Positions 1-10,778 are shown, counted from the stretch's first letter. The stretch is 64,000 nucleotides of DNA from Hoeflea sp. IMCC20628 (GCF_001011155.1 NZ_CP011479.1:390501-454500); one strand, 5' to 3'. Notes: generated by a model from the letters alone, not told the origin. Made by a program: numbers and translations.

Positions 1-2537
1 TGGACATGCACAAGCGCGGCGAATTTCCGCCGGAAGTCGACAAGTACGAAATTGTCGCACGCTATACCAAGGCAATTGGCAAGGGCATCCTCAAGGTGAT
101 GTCGAAGATGGGGATTTCGACCTATCAGTCCTATTGCGGTGCGCAGATCTTCGATGCGATCGGCCTGTCGAGCGATTTCGTCAACACCTACTTCACCGGT
201 ACGGCGACAACGATTGAAGGCGTAGGATTGGCTGAGGTCGCGACAGAAACCGCGGAACGTCACCGGCTGGCCTTCTCCAATGATCCGGTGCTGGCCACAT
301 CCCTGGATGTCGGCGGCGAATATGCCTACCGGATGCGCGGTGAGGAACACGCCTGGACACCGGATGCTGTGGCAGCACTACAGCATGCGGTGCGCGGCAA
401 CGCCCAGGATCGCTATCGCGAGTTCGCCGATATGGTCAACCGCTCAACCTTGCGGATGAATGCCATTCGCGGATTGTTCGAGATCCGCACAGGCGAGATT
501 ACCGGTCGCACGCCTGTTCCACTCGATGAAGTCGAACCGGCGGCAGCCATCGTGCGACGGTTTTCAACCGGCGCAATGTCATTCGGCTCGATCAGCCGGG
601 AAGCGCACTCGACGCTTGCTGTTGCCATGAACCGGATCGGCGGCAAGTCGAACACCGGCGAGGGCGGCGAAGAGCCGGATCGTTACCTGCCGCTTTATGG
701 CGGTGGCGCCAATCCTGAACGCTCGGCGATCAAGCAGGTGGCCTCGGGCCGCTTCGGGGTGACGGCCGAGTATCTGGTCAACGCCGACATGATCCAGATT
801 AAGGTTGCTCAAGGCGCCAAGCCCGGTGAGGGTGGACAGTTGCCCGGCCACAAGGTCGATGCGACGATTGCCAAGACCCGGCATTCGACGCCAGGTGTCG
901 GTCTGATTTCGCCGCCGCCCCACCATGACATTTACTCGATCGAGGATCTGGCGCAGCTGATTTTCGATCTGAAGAACGTCAATCCGGAAGCCGATATTTC
1001 GGTCAAGCTGGTATCGGAAGTGGGCGTTGGAACGGTTGCGGCCGGCGTTGCCAAGGCGCGCGCCGATCACATCACCGTTTCAGGCTACGATGGCGGCACG
1101 GGTGCGTCGCCATTGACCTCGCTCAAACATGCCGGCAGCCCTTGGGAAATCGGCCTTGCCGAAACCCACCAGACGCTGGTTCTCAACGGGCTGCGTTCGC
1201 GGATCGCGCTACAAGTCGATGGCGGACTCAAGACCGGACGCGACGTGATTGTCGGGGCGCTGCTTGGTGCCGACGAATTCGGCTTCTCCACCGCGCCTCT
1301 GATTGCGGCGGGTTGCATCATGATGCGCAAATGTCATCTCAACACTTGTCCGGTCGGCGTTGCGACGCAGGATCCGGTGCTGCGCAAGCGCTTCAAGGGC
1401 ACGCCTGAGCACGTCATCAACTACTTCTTCTTCGTCGCAGAGGAAGTGCGCGAATGGCTTGCCGCCATGGGATACCGCAACTTCGATGAAATCATCGGCC
1501 AGTCTGAGCTTCTGGCCAAGGACGGCATGATCGATCACTGGAAGGCCAACGGCCTCGACTTCAGCCGGATTTTCCACAAGCCCGATGCGCCCAAGGCAAA
1601 GACCTACTGGACCGAACGCCAGAACCATCCGATTGCCGATGTGCTGGACAGGCAGTTGATCGAAAAGGCCATGGCGGCGCTTGAAAGCAAGGAAAAGGTC
1701 GAGTTTGACGTCAAGATCAAGAACGTTGACCGTTCCACCGGGGCAATGCTGTCGGGCGAAATCGCCAAGCGGTTTGGCCACAAGGGACTGCCGGAAGACA
1801 CGATTACGGTCAAGCTCAGCGGCACAGCCGGGCAGTCGTTCGGTGCGTTCCTGGCCCATGGGGTAACCTTCGATCTCGCCGGTGACGCCAACGATTATGT
1901 CGGCAAGGGCCTGTCGGGTGGATGTATCATCGTCCGGCCGCCTGAAAATTCGCCAATCGTGGCGGAAAACTCGATCATCGTCGGCAACACGGTGCTCTAT
2001 GGCGCCATCGAAGGTGAATGCTATTTCCGCGGTGTCGCGGGCGAACGGTTTGCTGTTCGCAACTCGGGCGCCATCGCCGTGGTCGAAGGCGTGGGTGACC
2101 ATGGCTGCGAATACATGACCGGTGGTCTTGTCGTGGTGATTGGAGAAACCGGTCGCAACTTCGCTGCCGGGATGTCCGGTGGTGTTGCCTATGTGCTCGA
2201 CGAGGCCGGTGATTTCGCCAGTCGCTGCAACATGGCGATGGTCGAACTGGAACCGGTGCCAGAGGAAGACGACATCCTTGAGAAGCTCCACCATCACGGC
2301 GGAGATCTGGCCCACAAAGGCAGGGTCGATGTCAGCGGTGACATGACCCGTCATGATGAAGAACGGCTGTTCCAGCTGATCTCCAACCACATGCACTACA
2401 CCGGTTCGACGCGGGCCAAGGAAATCCTCGATGATTGGGCCGCTTACCGTCCGAAATTCCGCAAGGTAATGCCGGTCGAATATCGCCGCGCGCTTGAAGA
2501 CATGGAACGGATGCGCATGGGCGTGGCGGCGGAATGA
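1..2537 (+). CDS. gltB: Glutamate synthase (NADPH) large subunit, 3' part
   Basis: The frame is open from the first base, so the 5' half lies outside the window; about 844 of roughly 1570 residues remain. The large subunit makes glutamate from 2-oxoglutarate and the ammonia channelled from glutamine. The visible part is the FMN-binding synthase domain (about the first 520 residues) and the C-terminal GXGXG beta-helix (about 600-800). The 3Fe-4S cysteines are at 437, 443 and 448, counted from the first in-frame Met, in the context [15 protein letters not shown]. The amidotransferase domain is not visible. The small subunit gltD follows after one short gene, so the three probably form an operon. 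Confidence 0.98.
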   Translation, partial: DMHKRGEFPPEVDKYEIVARYTKAIGKGILKVMSKMGISTYQSYCGAQIFDAIGLSSDFVNTYFTGTATTIEGVGLAEVATETAERHRLAFSNDPVLATSLDVGGEYAYRMRGEEHAWTPDAVAALQHAVRGNAQDRYREFADMVNRSTLRMNAIRGLFEIRTGEITGRTPVPLDEVEPAAAIVRRFSTGAMSFGSISREAHSTLAVAMNRIGGKSNTGEGGEEPDRYLPLYGGGANPERSAIKQVASGRFGVTAEYLVNADMIQIKVAQGAKPGEGGQLPGHKVDATIAKTRHSTPGVGLISPPPHHDIYSIEDLAQLIFDLKNVNPEADISVKLVSEVGVGTVAAGVAKARADHITVSGYDGGTGASPLTSLKHAGSPWEIGLAETHQTLVLNGLRSRIALQVDGGLKTGRDVIVGALLGADEFGFSTAPLIAAGCIMMRKCHLNTCPVGVATQDPVLRKRFKGTPEHVINYFFFVAEEVREWLAAMGYRNFDEIIGQSELLAKDGMIDHWKANGLDFSRIFHKPDAPKAKTYWTERQNHPIADVLDRQLIEKAMAALESKEKVEFDVKIKNVDRSTGAMLSGEIAKRFGHKGLPEDTITVKLSGTAGQSFGAFLAHGVTFDLAGDANDYVGKGLSGGCIIVRPPENSPIVAENSIIVGNTVLYGAIEGECYFRGVAGERFAVRNSGAIAVVEGVGDHGCEYMTGGLVVVIGETGRNFAAGMSGGVAYVLDEAGDFASRCNMAMVELEPVPEEDDILEKLHHHGGDLAHKGRVDVSGDMTRHDEERLFQLISNHMHYTGSTRAKEILDDWAAYRPKFRKVMPVEYRRALEDMERMRMGVAAE

Positions 2538-2542
2538 GATCA

Positions 2543-2869
2543 ATGATCACATCCACCACCAACACCATCGAAGGCCGGGAGATTACCGAGTACAAGGGCA
2601 TCGTCACAGGCGAAGCCATTCTCGGGACCAATATCTTCAAGGACATCTTCGCCGGCATCCGCGACATCGTCGGCGGGCGCTCGGGTTCTTATGAAAAATC
2701 GCTGCGGGAGGCGCGGGAAATCGCGCTTCGCGAAATGCAGGACGAGGCCAGCCGGATGGGTGCAAATGCAGTCATCGGGATCGATCTCGATTATGAAAAC
2801 ATCTCCGCCGGTGGCAAATCCTCGATGCTGATGGTTTCAGCGTCGGGAACGGCCGTGGTTCTCAGGTGA
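2543..2869 (+). CDS. UPF0145 (YbjQ-like) protein
   Basis: A 108-residue protein with the features of the YbjQ/UPF0145 family: an N-terminal TNTIEGREI motif, a central [14 protein letters not shown] stretch, a glycine-rich middle, and the [13 protein letters not shown] core. The family forms small oligomeric domains sometimes annotated as heavy-metal binding; its biochemical role is not settled. I chose the ATG at 2543 because family members usually start MI-x-T. An upstream in-frame ATG at 2534 overlaps the gltB stop and would add three residues. It sits 5 bp after gltB and 13 bp before gltD, so it is almost certainly co-transcribed with the glutamate synthase genes. Confidence 0.88.
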   Translation: MITSTTNTIEGREITEYKGIVTGEAILGTNIFKDIFAGIRDIVGGRSGSYEKSLREAREIALREMQDEASRMGANAVIGIDLDYENISAGGKSSMLMVSASGTAVVLR

Positions 2870-2882
2870 ACAGGACAAATTT

Positions 2883-4337
2883 ATGGGCAAGGTAACGGGT
2901 TTTCTCGAAATCGACCGGCAGACGGCGAAGTATCAGCCGGCGTCGGACCGTATTCGCCATTTCCGCGAGTTCACCATCAGGATGAGCGATCAGGAAGTCC
3001 AGAAGCAGGCGGCGCGCTGCATGGATTGCGGCATTCCCTATTGCCATGGACCGACCGGTTGTCCGGTTCACAACCAGATCCCCGACTGGAACGATCTGGT
3101 TTACAACGACAATTGGGAAGAGGCGATCCGCAACCTGCATTCGACCAACAACTTCCCCGAATTTACCGGCCGGATCTGTCCCGCGCCCTGCGAGGAAGCC
3201 TGTACGCTCAACCTCGAGGATGCCCCGGTCACCATCAAGACCGTGGAGCAGGCAATTGCCGACAAGGCCTATGAGCTCGGATTCATCGTGCCTCAGGCGG
3301 TCACCTCCAAGACGGGCAAGAAAGTTGCGCTGATCGGCTCCGGTCCCGCCGGAATGGCAGCAGCCCAGCAGCTTGGCCGCGCCGGCCATGAGGTTCATGT
3401 CTACGAGCGCGAGAGCCAGCCTGGCGGTTTGCTGCGCTATGGCATCCCCGATTTCAAGATGGAGAAGCACTTCATCGACCGCCGCATCGAGCAAATGGAA
3501 GGCGAGGGCGTCACGTTCTTCTGTAACGTCAATGTCGGTGTCGACAAAAGCGTAGAGGAACTGCTCGGCGAGTATGATGCGGTGCTTTACACCGGCGGCT
3601 CCGAGACGCCGCGCGATGTTGGTATTCCAGGCGCTGATCTTGTCGGTGTGCATGATGCGATGCCGTATCTGGTGCAGCAGAACAAGCGCGTTGCGCGCGA
3701 GAGCATCGAGAATGTCGGCTGGCCGTCCGAGCCTGTACTGGCCGGTGGCAAGCATGTGGTTGTGATCGGCGGCGGCGATACAGCGTCCGACTGCGTTGGC
3801 ACGGCATTCCGTCAGGGTGCAGTCAAGGTCACGCAGCTCGACATCCGGCCACAGCCGCCTGAAAAGGAAGACAAGCTCGCTGTCTGGCCGTTCTGGGCAA
3901 CCAAGATGCGCACGTCGTCTTCACAGGCCGAAGGCGCGGTTCGCGAATTCCAGGTCGGCACGCTCGAACTGATCGGCGAGAACGGTGTTCTGGGCGGTGT
4001 GAAATGCTGCCAGGTGGATGAAAAGCGCAAGCCGATTGCCGGATCGGAATTCGTCATCAAGGCGGATCTGGTGTTTGTCGCCATCGGTTTCCGCGGCGCG
4101 ATGCAGACCGGCGTCATCAGCGAACTTGGCGACAAGCTGTCGCTGGACGTGGACCGGCGCGGCTCGACCAATATTGTTGCCAATGAAGACGACTACCGCA
4201 CGTCGGTCGACAAGTTGTGGGCTGCAGGCGACGTGCGGCGGGGCCAGAGCCTCGTCGTCTGGGCAATCCGCGAAGGCCGGCAGGCAGCCCGGGAAATCGA
4301 CCTCAGCCTGATGGGCGCGACCGACCTTCCTCGCTGA
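2883..4337 (+). CDS. gltD: Glutamate synthase (NADPH) small subunit
   Basis: At 484 residues this is the usual length for the beta subunit, which passes electrons from NADPH through FAD and iron-sulfur clusters to GltB. The N-terminal Fe-S region shows the cysteine clusters [16 protein letters not shown] (about 39-54) and CPAPCEEAC (about 99-107). The FAD Rossmann motif [11 protein letters not shown] lies near residue 155 and the NADPH motif GGGDTASDC near 298. The C-terminal [20 protein letters not shown] stretch is typical of this pyridine nucleotide-disulfide oxidoreductase group. It is the last gene of the gltB-ybjQ-gltD run. Confidence 0.97.
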   Translation: MGKVTGFLEIDRQTAKYQPASDRIRHFREFTIRMSDQEVQKQAARCMDCGIPYCHGPTGCPVHNQIPDWNDLVYNDNWEEAIRNLHSTNNFPEFTGRICPAPCEEACTLNLEDAPVTIKTVEQAIADKAYELGFIVPQAVTSKTGKKVALIGSGPAGMAAAQQLGRAGHEVHVYERESQPGGLLRYGIPDFKMEKHFIDRRIEQMEGEGVTFFCNVNVGVDKSVEELLGEYDAVLYTGGSETPRDVGIPGADLVGVHDAMPYLVQQNKRVARESIENVGWPSEPVLAGGKHVVVIGGGDTASDCVGTAFRQGAVKVTQLDIRPQPPEKEDKLAVWPFWATKMRTSSSQAEGAVREFQVGTLELIGENGVLGGVKCCQVDEKRKPIAGSEFVIKADLVFVAIGFRGAMQTGVISELGDKLSLDVDRRGSTNIVANEDDYRTSVDKLWAAGDVRRGQSLVVWAIREGRQAAREIDLSLMGATDLPR

Positions 4338-4431
4338 ACTGGCCGGCCTGTCAGAATCGGACACGTTGCCTGCAGGCAGACGGCGTGACCGTGCTGATTT
4401 TGATGATGACGGTGTGTGTCAGTTTTTGAAT

Positions 4432-4484
4432 TGATGCATGTACGTTATCGTTCAAATGAACCCATTTGAATGCGACATGCATTA
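4432..4484. repeat. 53-bp palindromic intergenic repeat, copy A
   Basis: The reverse complement of this stretch aligns without gaps to the copy at 39121-39173, with about 7 mismatches by eye. The two arms are near-complementary: outer TGATGCATGT / ACATGCATTA and inner TTCAAATG / CATTTGAA. Its right end contains the stop codon (TAA) of the minus-strand DUF459 gene. It lies between the convergent gltD and DUF459 genes and may act as a bidirectional terminator or 3'-end stabilising hairpin. Confidence 0.8.
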
Positions 4485-5642
4485 GCGGCTGATTTTTGGC
4501 CAGGCGAAGTTGTCCGCACGGCCTTCTGGCGGTTCAGGCAGAACCCCGTCAAGCACAAGCATATCGCGCGGAGACCGGACAAGGCTTGCCGTAGCGGGCA
4601 TGCCACCCAGCAGGGCAGACCCACCGTCGAGATCCGGATCGGTCATGGCGACCGGCATGGTCCGCATGACGGCGATGGCGCTTTCATCGGGGGGCGGCGG
4701 CATGAAAATTTCAGGAAAAAGTGAAGAATCAATCGTGGAGACGCCGGCCGTTGCTGCGTCGCCGAGCAGGCGGCGTGCAGATTTTTCAGCGTAAAACGCC
4801 ATTTTTCGTCTGCCGGCCTTGGTCATGTTGATGCCGTCCGAGCCGCGAAGCCGGACCTGCTGTCCATTGATATCTGACCCGGTGAAGATGAATTTGCCCT
4901 CTTCATCGACAAACCCATCCCAGATGTCGATGAATTCGCCTCCGGCTTGTGCGACGAGCTTTCGGTGGACACCGTTGAGTGCCACCATGTCCGTGGTCAT
5001 GCTGGGCGATTTGAAGGCAGGCAGTCCGATCCACAGAAGTGGCGTGTTGCGGGCCCGTAAAATCTTGATGAGCTGTTGTGTGCGGCGCTCATACTCGGCA
5101 AGCCAGTTGGCTGACCGGGCCGCTTCGCGCTCGCCGTTGACGATGAGTTGTTGTCTGTCGTTTGAGCCGATCTGCACAACGATGATTGCGGGCTGGACCT
5201 CTTCGACAATACCTGGCGCTTGTCCAGGCCAATCATAATAATCGTCACGAACCAGGCCAGAGGACCCGTTTGTCCGGTCGACAACCACAACGCCGGGGGC
5301 CTCGGCGAAGGCTTCGCTCAGACCGTCAGCGGTGCCGTTGGCCAGAAAGTCGCCGAGCACCAGTATCTTTCGTGCGTTTTCGAGCTTTTCGATTTTGGGC
5401 TCTGGCGGAGCAGCAGTCCTGACGCTGCGCACGGGTTTTTTGACCCGGCTGGTGCGTGCCGCTTTGGTCGATGGGCTGGCTTTCTGGCTGTTGTTACCGC
5501 CGAAAAGCAATTGCAGAAAGGACTTGCGCTCCACACGTTCCTGCGCCGCTGCCGGTGCGGCGGTTTGCAACACAGTCCCGCCCACCGTCAAAGCGATCAG
5601 CAAGACTGCCACAAGGCGCAGGACTGGTAAGCGAGCAAACAC
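4482..5642 (-). CDS. DUF459 SGNH-hydrolase-like periplasmic protein
   Basis: A 386-residue protein with an N-terminal signal sequence (hydrophobic VAVLLIALTVGGTVL, then an AAPAAAQ cleavage region). After a basic, Ser-rich linker comes an SGNH-like fold: block I is GDFLANG rather than the usual GDSL, and block III is VQIGSNDRQ (about residue 155). DUF459 proteins are usually annotated as periplasmic esterases or acetylhydrolase-like proteins of unknown substrate. The start codon is GTG with an upstream GGAGA. It lies 57 bp downstream of the transglycosylase on the same strand, so a shared role in peptidoglycan or polysaccharide modification is plausible but inferred. Confidence 0.85.
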   Translation of the reverse strand: MFARLPVLRLVAVLLIALTVGGTVLQTAAPAAAQERVERKSFLQLLFGGNNSQKASPSTKAARTSRVKKPVRSVRTAAPPEPKIEKLENARKILVLGDFLANGTADGLSEAFAEAPGVVVVDRTNGSSGLVRDDYYDWPGQAPGIVEEVQPAIIVVQIGSNDRQQLIVNGEREAARSANWLAEYERRTQQLIKILRARNTPLLWIGLPAFKSPSMTTDMVALNGVHRKLVAQAGGEFIDIWDGFVDEEGKFIFTGSDINGQQVRLRGSDGINMTKAGRRKMAFYAEKSARRLLGDAATAGVSTIDSSLFPEIFMPPPPDESAIAVMRTMPVAMTDPDLDGGSALLGGMPATASLVRSPRDMLVLDGVLPEPPEGRADNFAWPKISR

Positions 5643-5699
5643 GCGGGATCTATCTCCGGTTCAGCCTCGGAACGGTTGAGATCCAGCGGTCACGAATGA

Positions 5700-6917
5700 T
5701 CAGTGGCGACGGATCGCATCCAGTACCTTCTGCGACGGAATCGCCTCGCCGGTCAAGCCGGCGCGCGTCTGGAAGCTGGCAATCGCGGCCCGTGAACCGG
5801 AGCCAAAATTGCCATCGATCTCACCGTCATAATAACCAAGCTGCTTGAGGCGGGTTTGCAGCTCGAATTTTTCTTTGACGTCGAGTGTTCCCGCCGGGCG
5901 GGGCCAGCGCTGATCAACGCCGCCATATCCGGCAATCTCATCGGCCAGAACACCGACTCCAAGAGCGTAGGAGTCCGAGTTGTTGTAGCGCTTGATGACA
6001 AAGAAATTCTTGCTCATCAGGAATGCCGGCCCATTGCCGCCGCCGGGCATCTTGAGTTCCGCGCGGCGGCCTCCATTGGGAAAGTTCCGACCGTCCGGCC
6101 GGGTAAATCCAAGGGCGGTCCATTGCGACAATGTCTTGGTCTGGCCTGAATATTTGGCGCCGCCCCGGGGGGCTGCCGCCTCATATCCCCAGGTTTCGCC
6201 GGGTCTCCAGCCGTTTTTCTTGAGAAGATTCGCGGCGGTCGACAATGCGTCGGGGATTGAATTCCAGATGTCCCGATGACCGTTTCCATCTGCGTCGACG
6301 GCGAAGGCCAGGTAGCTCGTGGGAATGAACTGGGTATGACCCATCGCGCCGGCCCAGGATCCGGTCATTTCCCTGGTGGAAATATCGCCGGCCTGGAGGA
6401 TTTTCAGCGCCGCAACGAGCTGGTTGCGCGCAAACTTGGCCCGCTTCTTGTCTGCGTAGGCCAGTGTGGCAAGAGCTTGCGGCACATAGTGAAGCCGATC
6501 AGTCTTGGCGAGGATCTCACCATAATTGGATTCCATCGACCAGATTGCCAGGAGAACCGAGGCATCCACGCCAAAATGCCGTTCGATTGCGGCAAGGGTC
6601 TTGGCATGGCGTGCCGCCATTTCACGTCCCTTGGCAATGGTGTAAGGATTGACGCGGGAATCGAGGTAATCCCAGACCTTGGTGGTGAATTCCGGCTGAT
6701 ACCGCGCCTTTTCCAGGACATCCGGGTCCGGTGAAGTGATGCCTTTGAAGGCCTGCTCATAGGTCGAGCGCGAAATGCCGGATTTCGCGGCTGTGCTGTA
6801 GAAGCTCGAGATCCACTGCTGAAAACCTGCATCAGCATGTGTGGGCAGTGGGGCCAGAATTCCGGCGAAGAGGCAAAAGCCGGCGGCGCGAGCAAGGTTT
6901 CTTGGTGATCGGAGCAT
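5700..6917 (-). CDS. Lytic murein transglycosylase, MltB type
   Basis: A 405-residue exported enzyme that cleaves peptidoglycan between MurNAc and GlcNAc, forming a 1,6-anhydro end. The signal peptide runs to about residue 28 (...LPTHADA). The SLT_2 domain occupies about 30-330 with catalytic Glu129 in the motif WSMESNYG, followed by GAMGHTQFIPTSY. A C-terminal peptidoglycan-binding domain (about 345-403) contains LKQLGYYDGEIDGNFG. There is no lipobox, so it is probably periplasmic rather than lipid-anchored. The start has AGGAT upstream. It is transcribed with the DUF459 gene and divergently from galU. Confidence 0.95.
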   Translation of the reverse strand: MLRSPRNLARAAGFCLFAGILAPLPTHADAGFQQWISSFYSTAAKSGISRSTYEQAFKGITSPDPDVLEKARYQPEFTTKVWDYLDSRVNPYTIAKGREMAARHAKTLAAIERHFGVDASVLLAIWSMESNYGEILAKTDRLHYVPQALATLAYADKKRAKFARNQLVAALKILQAGDISTREMTGSWAGAMGHTQFIPTSYLAFAVDADGNGHRDIWNSIPDALSTAANLLKKNGWRPGETWGYEAAAPRGGAKYSGQTKTLSQWTALGFTRPDGRNFPNGGRRAELKMPGGGNGPAFLMSKNFFVIKRYNNSDSYALGVGVLADEIAGYGGVDQRWPRPAGTLDVKEKFELQTRLKQLGYYDGEIDGNFGSGSRAAIASFQTRAGLTGEAIPSQKVLDAIRRH

Positions 6918-6995
6918 ATTCCAAGCATCCTGTCGTTGGGGCTGTATCGGGTGACTGATCGGTAATCATAGCCTATAGCCGTCAACAAATCGTTT

Positions 6996-7007
6996 ACCAT
7001 ATATGGT
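6996..7007. promoter_or_regulatory. 12-bp palindrome in the transglycosylase/galU divergent promoter region
   Basis: ACCATATATGGT is a perfect palindrome roughly midway between the divergent starts at 6917 and 7111, immediately followed by the 8-bp palindrome GGTGCACC (7005-7012). Placement in a 193-bp divergent promoter region suggests an operator, but the binding protein is unknown and a 12-bp AT-rich palindrome could be chance. Confidence 0.3.
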
Positions 7008-7110
7008 GCACCGGCACAGCCTTTGCCAGTTTCTAACAAATGCGGTGTATTGCCGAACAGGGTGGTCGGGATGCACGGGCAGGATCATTTATGAAAAATG
7101 AGGAAAAAAC

Positions 7111-7995
7111 ATGACTGTGATACGCAAGATTAGAAAAGCTGTACTGCCGGTCGCCGGATTGGGCACCCGCTTTCTACCGGCCACCAAAGCGGTGCCGAAA
7201 GAGATGCTGACGGTTGTCGACAAGCCGGTCGTCCAGTATGTCGTTGAAGAGGCGATGGAAGCCGGCATTGAGCATTTTGTTTTTGTCACAGGACGCAACA
7301 AGGCGGTGATAGAAGACCACTTTGATATCCAGTTCGAACTTGAGGCCATGCTGCGCGAGCGCGGCAAAACCGTCGAATTGAAGTCGCTGGAAGACATGTT
7401 GCCGAAGGCCGGTGCTACGAGTTTTACCCGCCAGCAGGCTCCGCTGGGGCTGGGGCATGCCGTCTGGTGCGCCCGCGATATCGTCGGCGACGAGCCGTTC
7501 GCGCTGCTGCTGCCGGATATGGTGATGCGCGACAAGGTCGGGTGCTTGTCGGGCATGGTCGAGCTTTACAACAAGGTAGGCGGCAATATCGTCGCGGTGG
7601 GAGAGTGTGACCCTGCACTCGCCCACAAATATGGCATTGTCGGCAAAGGTGAGGATCTCGAGGGCGGGTTCCGAATCACAGAAATGGTGGAGAAACCCGC
7701 TGCCGGTACAGCACCGTCAAACTACTTCATCAATGGCCGCTACATCCTCCAGCCGGAGATTTTCGAGATTCTGTCAAAGCAGGAACGCGGTGCCGGCAAT
7801 GAAATCCAGGTGACGGACGCGATGCTCAGGCTTGCCGCGGAGCAGCCGTTCTCGGCCTACCGATTCGGTGGACAAACCTATGATTGCGGCTCCAAGGAAG
7901 GCTTCATTCTGGCCAATGTCGCCTTCGCGCTGGGACGGGACGATATCAGGCCTTTGGTTGAAGCTGGCTTGAAGAGCCTGATAAACGGCGCCTGA
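7111..7995 (+). CDS. galU: UTP-glucose-1-phosphate uridylyltransferase
   Basis: A 294-residue nucleotidyltransferase that makes UDP-glucose from UTP and glucose-1-phosphate, the precursor for exopolysaccharide, LPS core and cyclic glucans. The N-terminal nucleotide-binding signature is [19 protein letters not shown], followed by PKEML and the conserved [19 protein letters not shown]. The later motifs VEKP and YDCGSKEGF fit GalU. The start ATG has GAGG 8-11 bases upstream. It is flanked by an outer-membrane barrel gene and kdsD, consistent with an envelope polysaccharide neighbourhood. Confidence 0.96.
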   Translation: MTVIRKIRKAVLPVAGLGTRFLPATKAVPKEMLTVVDKPVVQYVVEEAMEAGIEHFVFVTGRNKAVIEDHFDIQFELEAMLRERGKTVELKSLEDMLPKAGATSFTRQQAPLGLGHAVWCARDIVGDEPFALLLPDMVMRDKVGCLSGMVELYNKVGGNIVAVGECDPALAHKYGIVGKGEDLEGGFRITEMVEKPAAGTAPSNYFINGRYILQPEIFEILSKQERGAGNEIQVTDAMLRLAAEQPFSAYRFGGQTYDCGSKEGFILANVAFALGRDDIRPLVEAGLKSLINGA

Positions 7996-8046
7996 CAAAA
8001 TCGTCGCGTGGCGTTGATAGCCGGTGCGGGCCCCGTGCCCGACCGG

Positions 8047-9642
8047 TTATCGCCGCAGTTTTAGACCCAGCCCGATGCGCGTGGTTTTCTCGTCTGTCGT
8101 GCCGGATTCCATTGTCCGCTCGTAGCTGGCGTCGGCCTCGAGATCGAGATAGCGATTGATGCTCCAGGTCAGGCCGGCGGAAGCGCCATAGCTGCGCTGG
8201 TTGCTGCGGCCGTTGGTTGAGGTGTAATCCGTGTATTCTGCCGTGGCGCCGAGCCGCGCCACTACGGCGCTGTGGATCTGCTGGGTCAGGCCGGAATTGA
8301 GTTCGTAGACGACCGCGCCCGATTCACCTGCTGTCGTCGCCGATTCCACCGTGGTTGCCATCCCGACCAGAACATTGGTTCCGCGCTGCGGCGACCAGTT
8401 GAGTTCGCCGTCCAGGGTCAGGCCCGAAATATCGTTGAGGCTGGCATCATCCAGTGACCGCAAGGCATAGCCTGCCGCAAACTCGCCCGAGAGCTTTTCT
8501 CCCAAATTGACCTCGACGCCGGCACGCATGCCATAGGTTGTTGAGGACCGTTCCGAACCGGTGCTGTCAATGCGCTGGTCGTATTTTTCGCGGCCGACGG
8601 ATGCTTCCAGGAACGGAATCAGTGCTGGCGACAGGGCGTAGCCGATGCGACCAGTGAGTTCGGCGCCCATGGTATCGCGATCATCAGCTGTGACCGTGCT
8701 GCCGTTTGGCAGCGTCGCGTCACCATACATCTTCCTGGTTGCTTCCAGAGATGTGGTGCCACGCAGGATGCCCAGGTCCTTTTGCAGCCCGACACTTGCG
8801 CGCAGTTCATGGATGTCCGACTGGGTCGTCGCTGCGGTGATCGCGTTGGGATCGGTATTGCTTTCCTGGGAGTAACTGTAGCCTGCACCCAGTGTGGCGG
8901 CAAAGTCGTTCACCAGATCGAGATTCAACAGCGCATCCAGATTGGCGGTCGGTAATTCGGTGCCGGTGCCCGAGATGTTCTTTTGCCAGGTCGCCGATCC
9001 GTCGATGGCAAGTTGATGCCGTGCCCAGTCTGATTGAAGTGTTCCGGACAAGGTTGTCTCGCTGTAAGTCCGGCTGGTTTTGACCGGACCATTACTGACG
9101 GATTCCCGAACCACTCGCTGCTCGAGTGTCGGCCGCAATGTCAGTGATCCAATCATAAACCCTGGCACCGCGAATGCATCGGAATCCGTACCGACAGGCA
9201 GATTGTCAACTGTACCAATCCGGGGGTTCTGGGATCCGAGACTTTCAGCATAGTCCTGGTCGGCCTGGTTCAGTTGGGTTGCAGAACCGATGGATCCGGT
9301 CAGCTCCTGGGTCGCCGGCTCGACGGGATTTCCGGACACGTCCGTTTGCGCGCCAGTTTGCGAGGTCGTGTCGTTCGCGCTGACATCGTCCGGATCTTCG
9401 ATTGCCGATGGAGTATTGGCGTCGCTGCTGCTGGCTGGCAAAGCGCCATAAAGGGTTGCAGCCGCTCTTGATTGCGGCGTGGAATCCTGCGTGGTGGTAC
9501 CGCGCAAACCGTAAGTCTCGCTGGCAGACTGCGCCTGTGCCATGGTGATCGCAGAAAGAAGACAGATTGTGGATATGCCGAGGCTGCAGCCTGCGCGCTG
9601 CGCTGCCGGTCTTGCCTGTGTCTTGTGGGTGCGGTTGCGCAT
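8047..9642 (-). CDS. Outer-membrane beta-barrel protein
   Basis: About 531 residues. The signal sequence (ICLLSAITMAQAQS) precedes an acidic, Ser/Thr-rich low-complexity segment of about 100 residues, then a long series of alternating amphipathic strands with aromatic girdles, typical of alphaproteobacterial outer-membrane beta-barrel proteins (BBP2-like). It ends in IGLGLKLRR, without the classic terminal Phe. The start is uncertain: I used the ATG at 9642, which directly precedes the signal peptide, but a TTG at 9669 is in frame and neither has a good ribosome site. Its position between galU and kdsD suggests a part in polysaccharide export or envelope structure; this is inference. Confidence 0.8.
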   Translation of the reverse strand: MRNRTHKTQARPAAQRAGCSLGISTICLLSAITMAQAQSASETYGLRGTTTQDSTPQSRAAATLYGALPASSSDANTPSAIEDPDDVSANDTTSQTGAQTDVSGNPVEPATQELTGSIGSATQLNQADQDYAESLGSQNPRIGTVDNLPVGTDSDAFAVPGFMIGSLTLRPTLEQRVVRESVSNGPVKTSRTYSETTLSGTLQSDWARHQLAIDGSATWQKNISGTGTELPTANLDALLNLDLVNDFAATLGAGYSYSQESNTDPNAITAATTQSDIHELRASVGLQKDLGILRGTTSLEATRKMYGDATLPNGSTVTADDRDTMGAELTGRIGYALSPALIPFLEASVGREKYDQRIDSTGSERSSTTYGMRAGVEVNLGEKLSGEFAAGYALRSLDDASLNDISGLTLDGELNWSPQRGTNVLVGMATTVESATTAGESGAVVYELNSGLTQQIHSAVVARLGATAEYTDYTSTNGRSNQRSYGASAGLTWSINRYLDLEADASYERTMESGTTDEKTTRIGLGLKLRR

Positions 9643-9794
9643 GCGTGATCGGGTCCGGATCTCATCCAAAATCTTGTCAAACCGTAAACACTTGTGGTTA
9701 ACGCAAGGTTTCCATCCGGCCCTTTGCCCGATTGATCATGTGCTTGATGGACACAGCCACGGCAACGCGATATTCCCGCAATATGAAGAAGATC

Positions 9795-10778
9795 ATGGCA
9801 AACTATCCAACCCAAGAGATCCTGCTTTCTGCGGGACGTACCATCCAGACAGAAAAGAGCGGTCTGGATGCGCTCGCTGTCGCCCTGGAGAACGGGCTGG
9901 CGGCGCCGTTCGTGCAAGCGGTTGAAGCACTTGGGGCAATCACCGGCCGGGTGATTGTCACCGGTGTGGGCAAGAGCGGCCATATAGGCGCGAAGATTGC
10001 CGCGACACTGGCTTCGACGGGGACACCGTCACATTTTGTCCATCCGGCGGAAGCCAACCATGGTGATCTGGGAATGATCGCGCGGGATGATGCGATCATC
10101 GTCTTGTCCTGGTCCGGAGAAAGCGCCGAACTCAAGGGCATTCTTGCCTATTCGCGCCGGTTCCAGATACCGCTGGTGGCGTTTACCGCCGGTGACAAAT
10201 CCACACTGGCACGGGAGGCAGACATTGTGATGCTGCTGCCGCGTGAGCAGGAGGCCTGCCCGCATGGCCTGGCGCCGACCACATCGACACTGATGCAATT
10301 GGCCTTGGGCGATGCATTGGCGGTTGCACTGCTGGAAGCCAAGGGCTTTACCGCCGGCGATTTCCACGCCTTCCATCCGGGCGGGCAGCTTGGTGCGACG
10401 CTGGCACATGTTGCTGATGTGATGCATACAGGCGAATCTGTGCCGCTGGTACCGTCAGGCACGCCGGCGCAGAAAGCCATCATGAGGCTTTCACAGTGCA
10501 AATTCGGTTGTGTCGGGGTTACCGGGCCGGATGGGCGGTTGATCGGCATTGTTACCGATGGGGACGTGGCCCGTAATCTGGGGCAAAATCTGGTTGATCA
10601 GCCGATTGACGTGATCATGACGAGCCAGCCGAAGACCATCGCGCCAACGGCGCTAGCCAGCACGGCAATGGCCATCTTGAACAAGAATTCCATCGGTGCG
10701 CTGATGGTGACTGATCAGAATTTGTCTCCGATCGGCATCGTGCATTTCCATGATCTTCTCAGGATCGGTGTGGCCTGA
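9795..10778 (+). CDS. kdsD: Arabinose-5-phosphate isomerase (KpsF/GutQ family)
   Basis: This enzyme interconverts D-ribulose-5-phosphate and D-arabinose-5-phosphate, the first step toward Kdo for lipopolysaccharide. The SIS domain is at about 20-180 with GVGKSGHIGAKIAATLASTG and HPAEANHGDLGM. Two CBS domains follow (about 200-325) with TDGDVARNL and IGALMV. I chose the ATG at 9795, which gives 327 residues, the usual family length, and has a purine-rich GAAGAAG upstream. In-frame ATG codons at 9744 and 9783 are alternatives. It is divergent from the outer-membrane barrel gene. Confidence 0.93.
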   Translation: MANYPTQEILLSAGRTIQTEKSGLDALAVALENGLAAPFVQAVEALGAITGRVIVTGVGKSGHIGAKIAATLASTGTPSHFVHPAEANHGDLGMIARDDAIIVLSWSGESAELKGILAYSRRFQIPLVAFTAGDKSTLAREADIVMLLPREQEACPHGLAPTTSTLMQLALGDALAVALLEAKGFTAGDFHAFHPGGQLGATLAHVADVMHTGESVPLVPSGTPAQKAIMRLSQCKFGCVGVTGPDGRLIGIVTDGDVARNLGQNLVDQPIDVIMTSQPKTIAPTALASTAMAILNKNSIGALMVTDQNLSPIGIVHFHDLLRIGVA

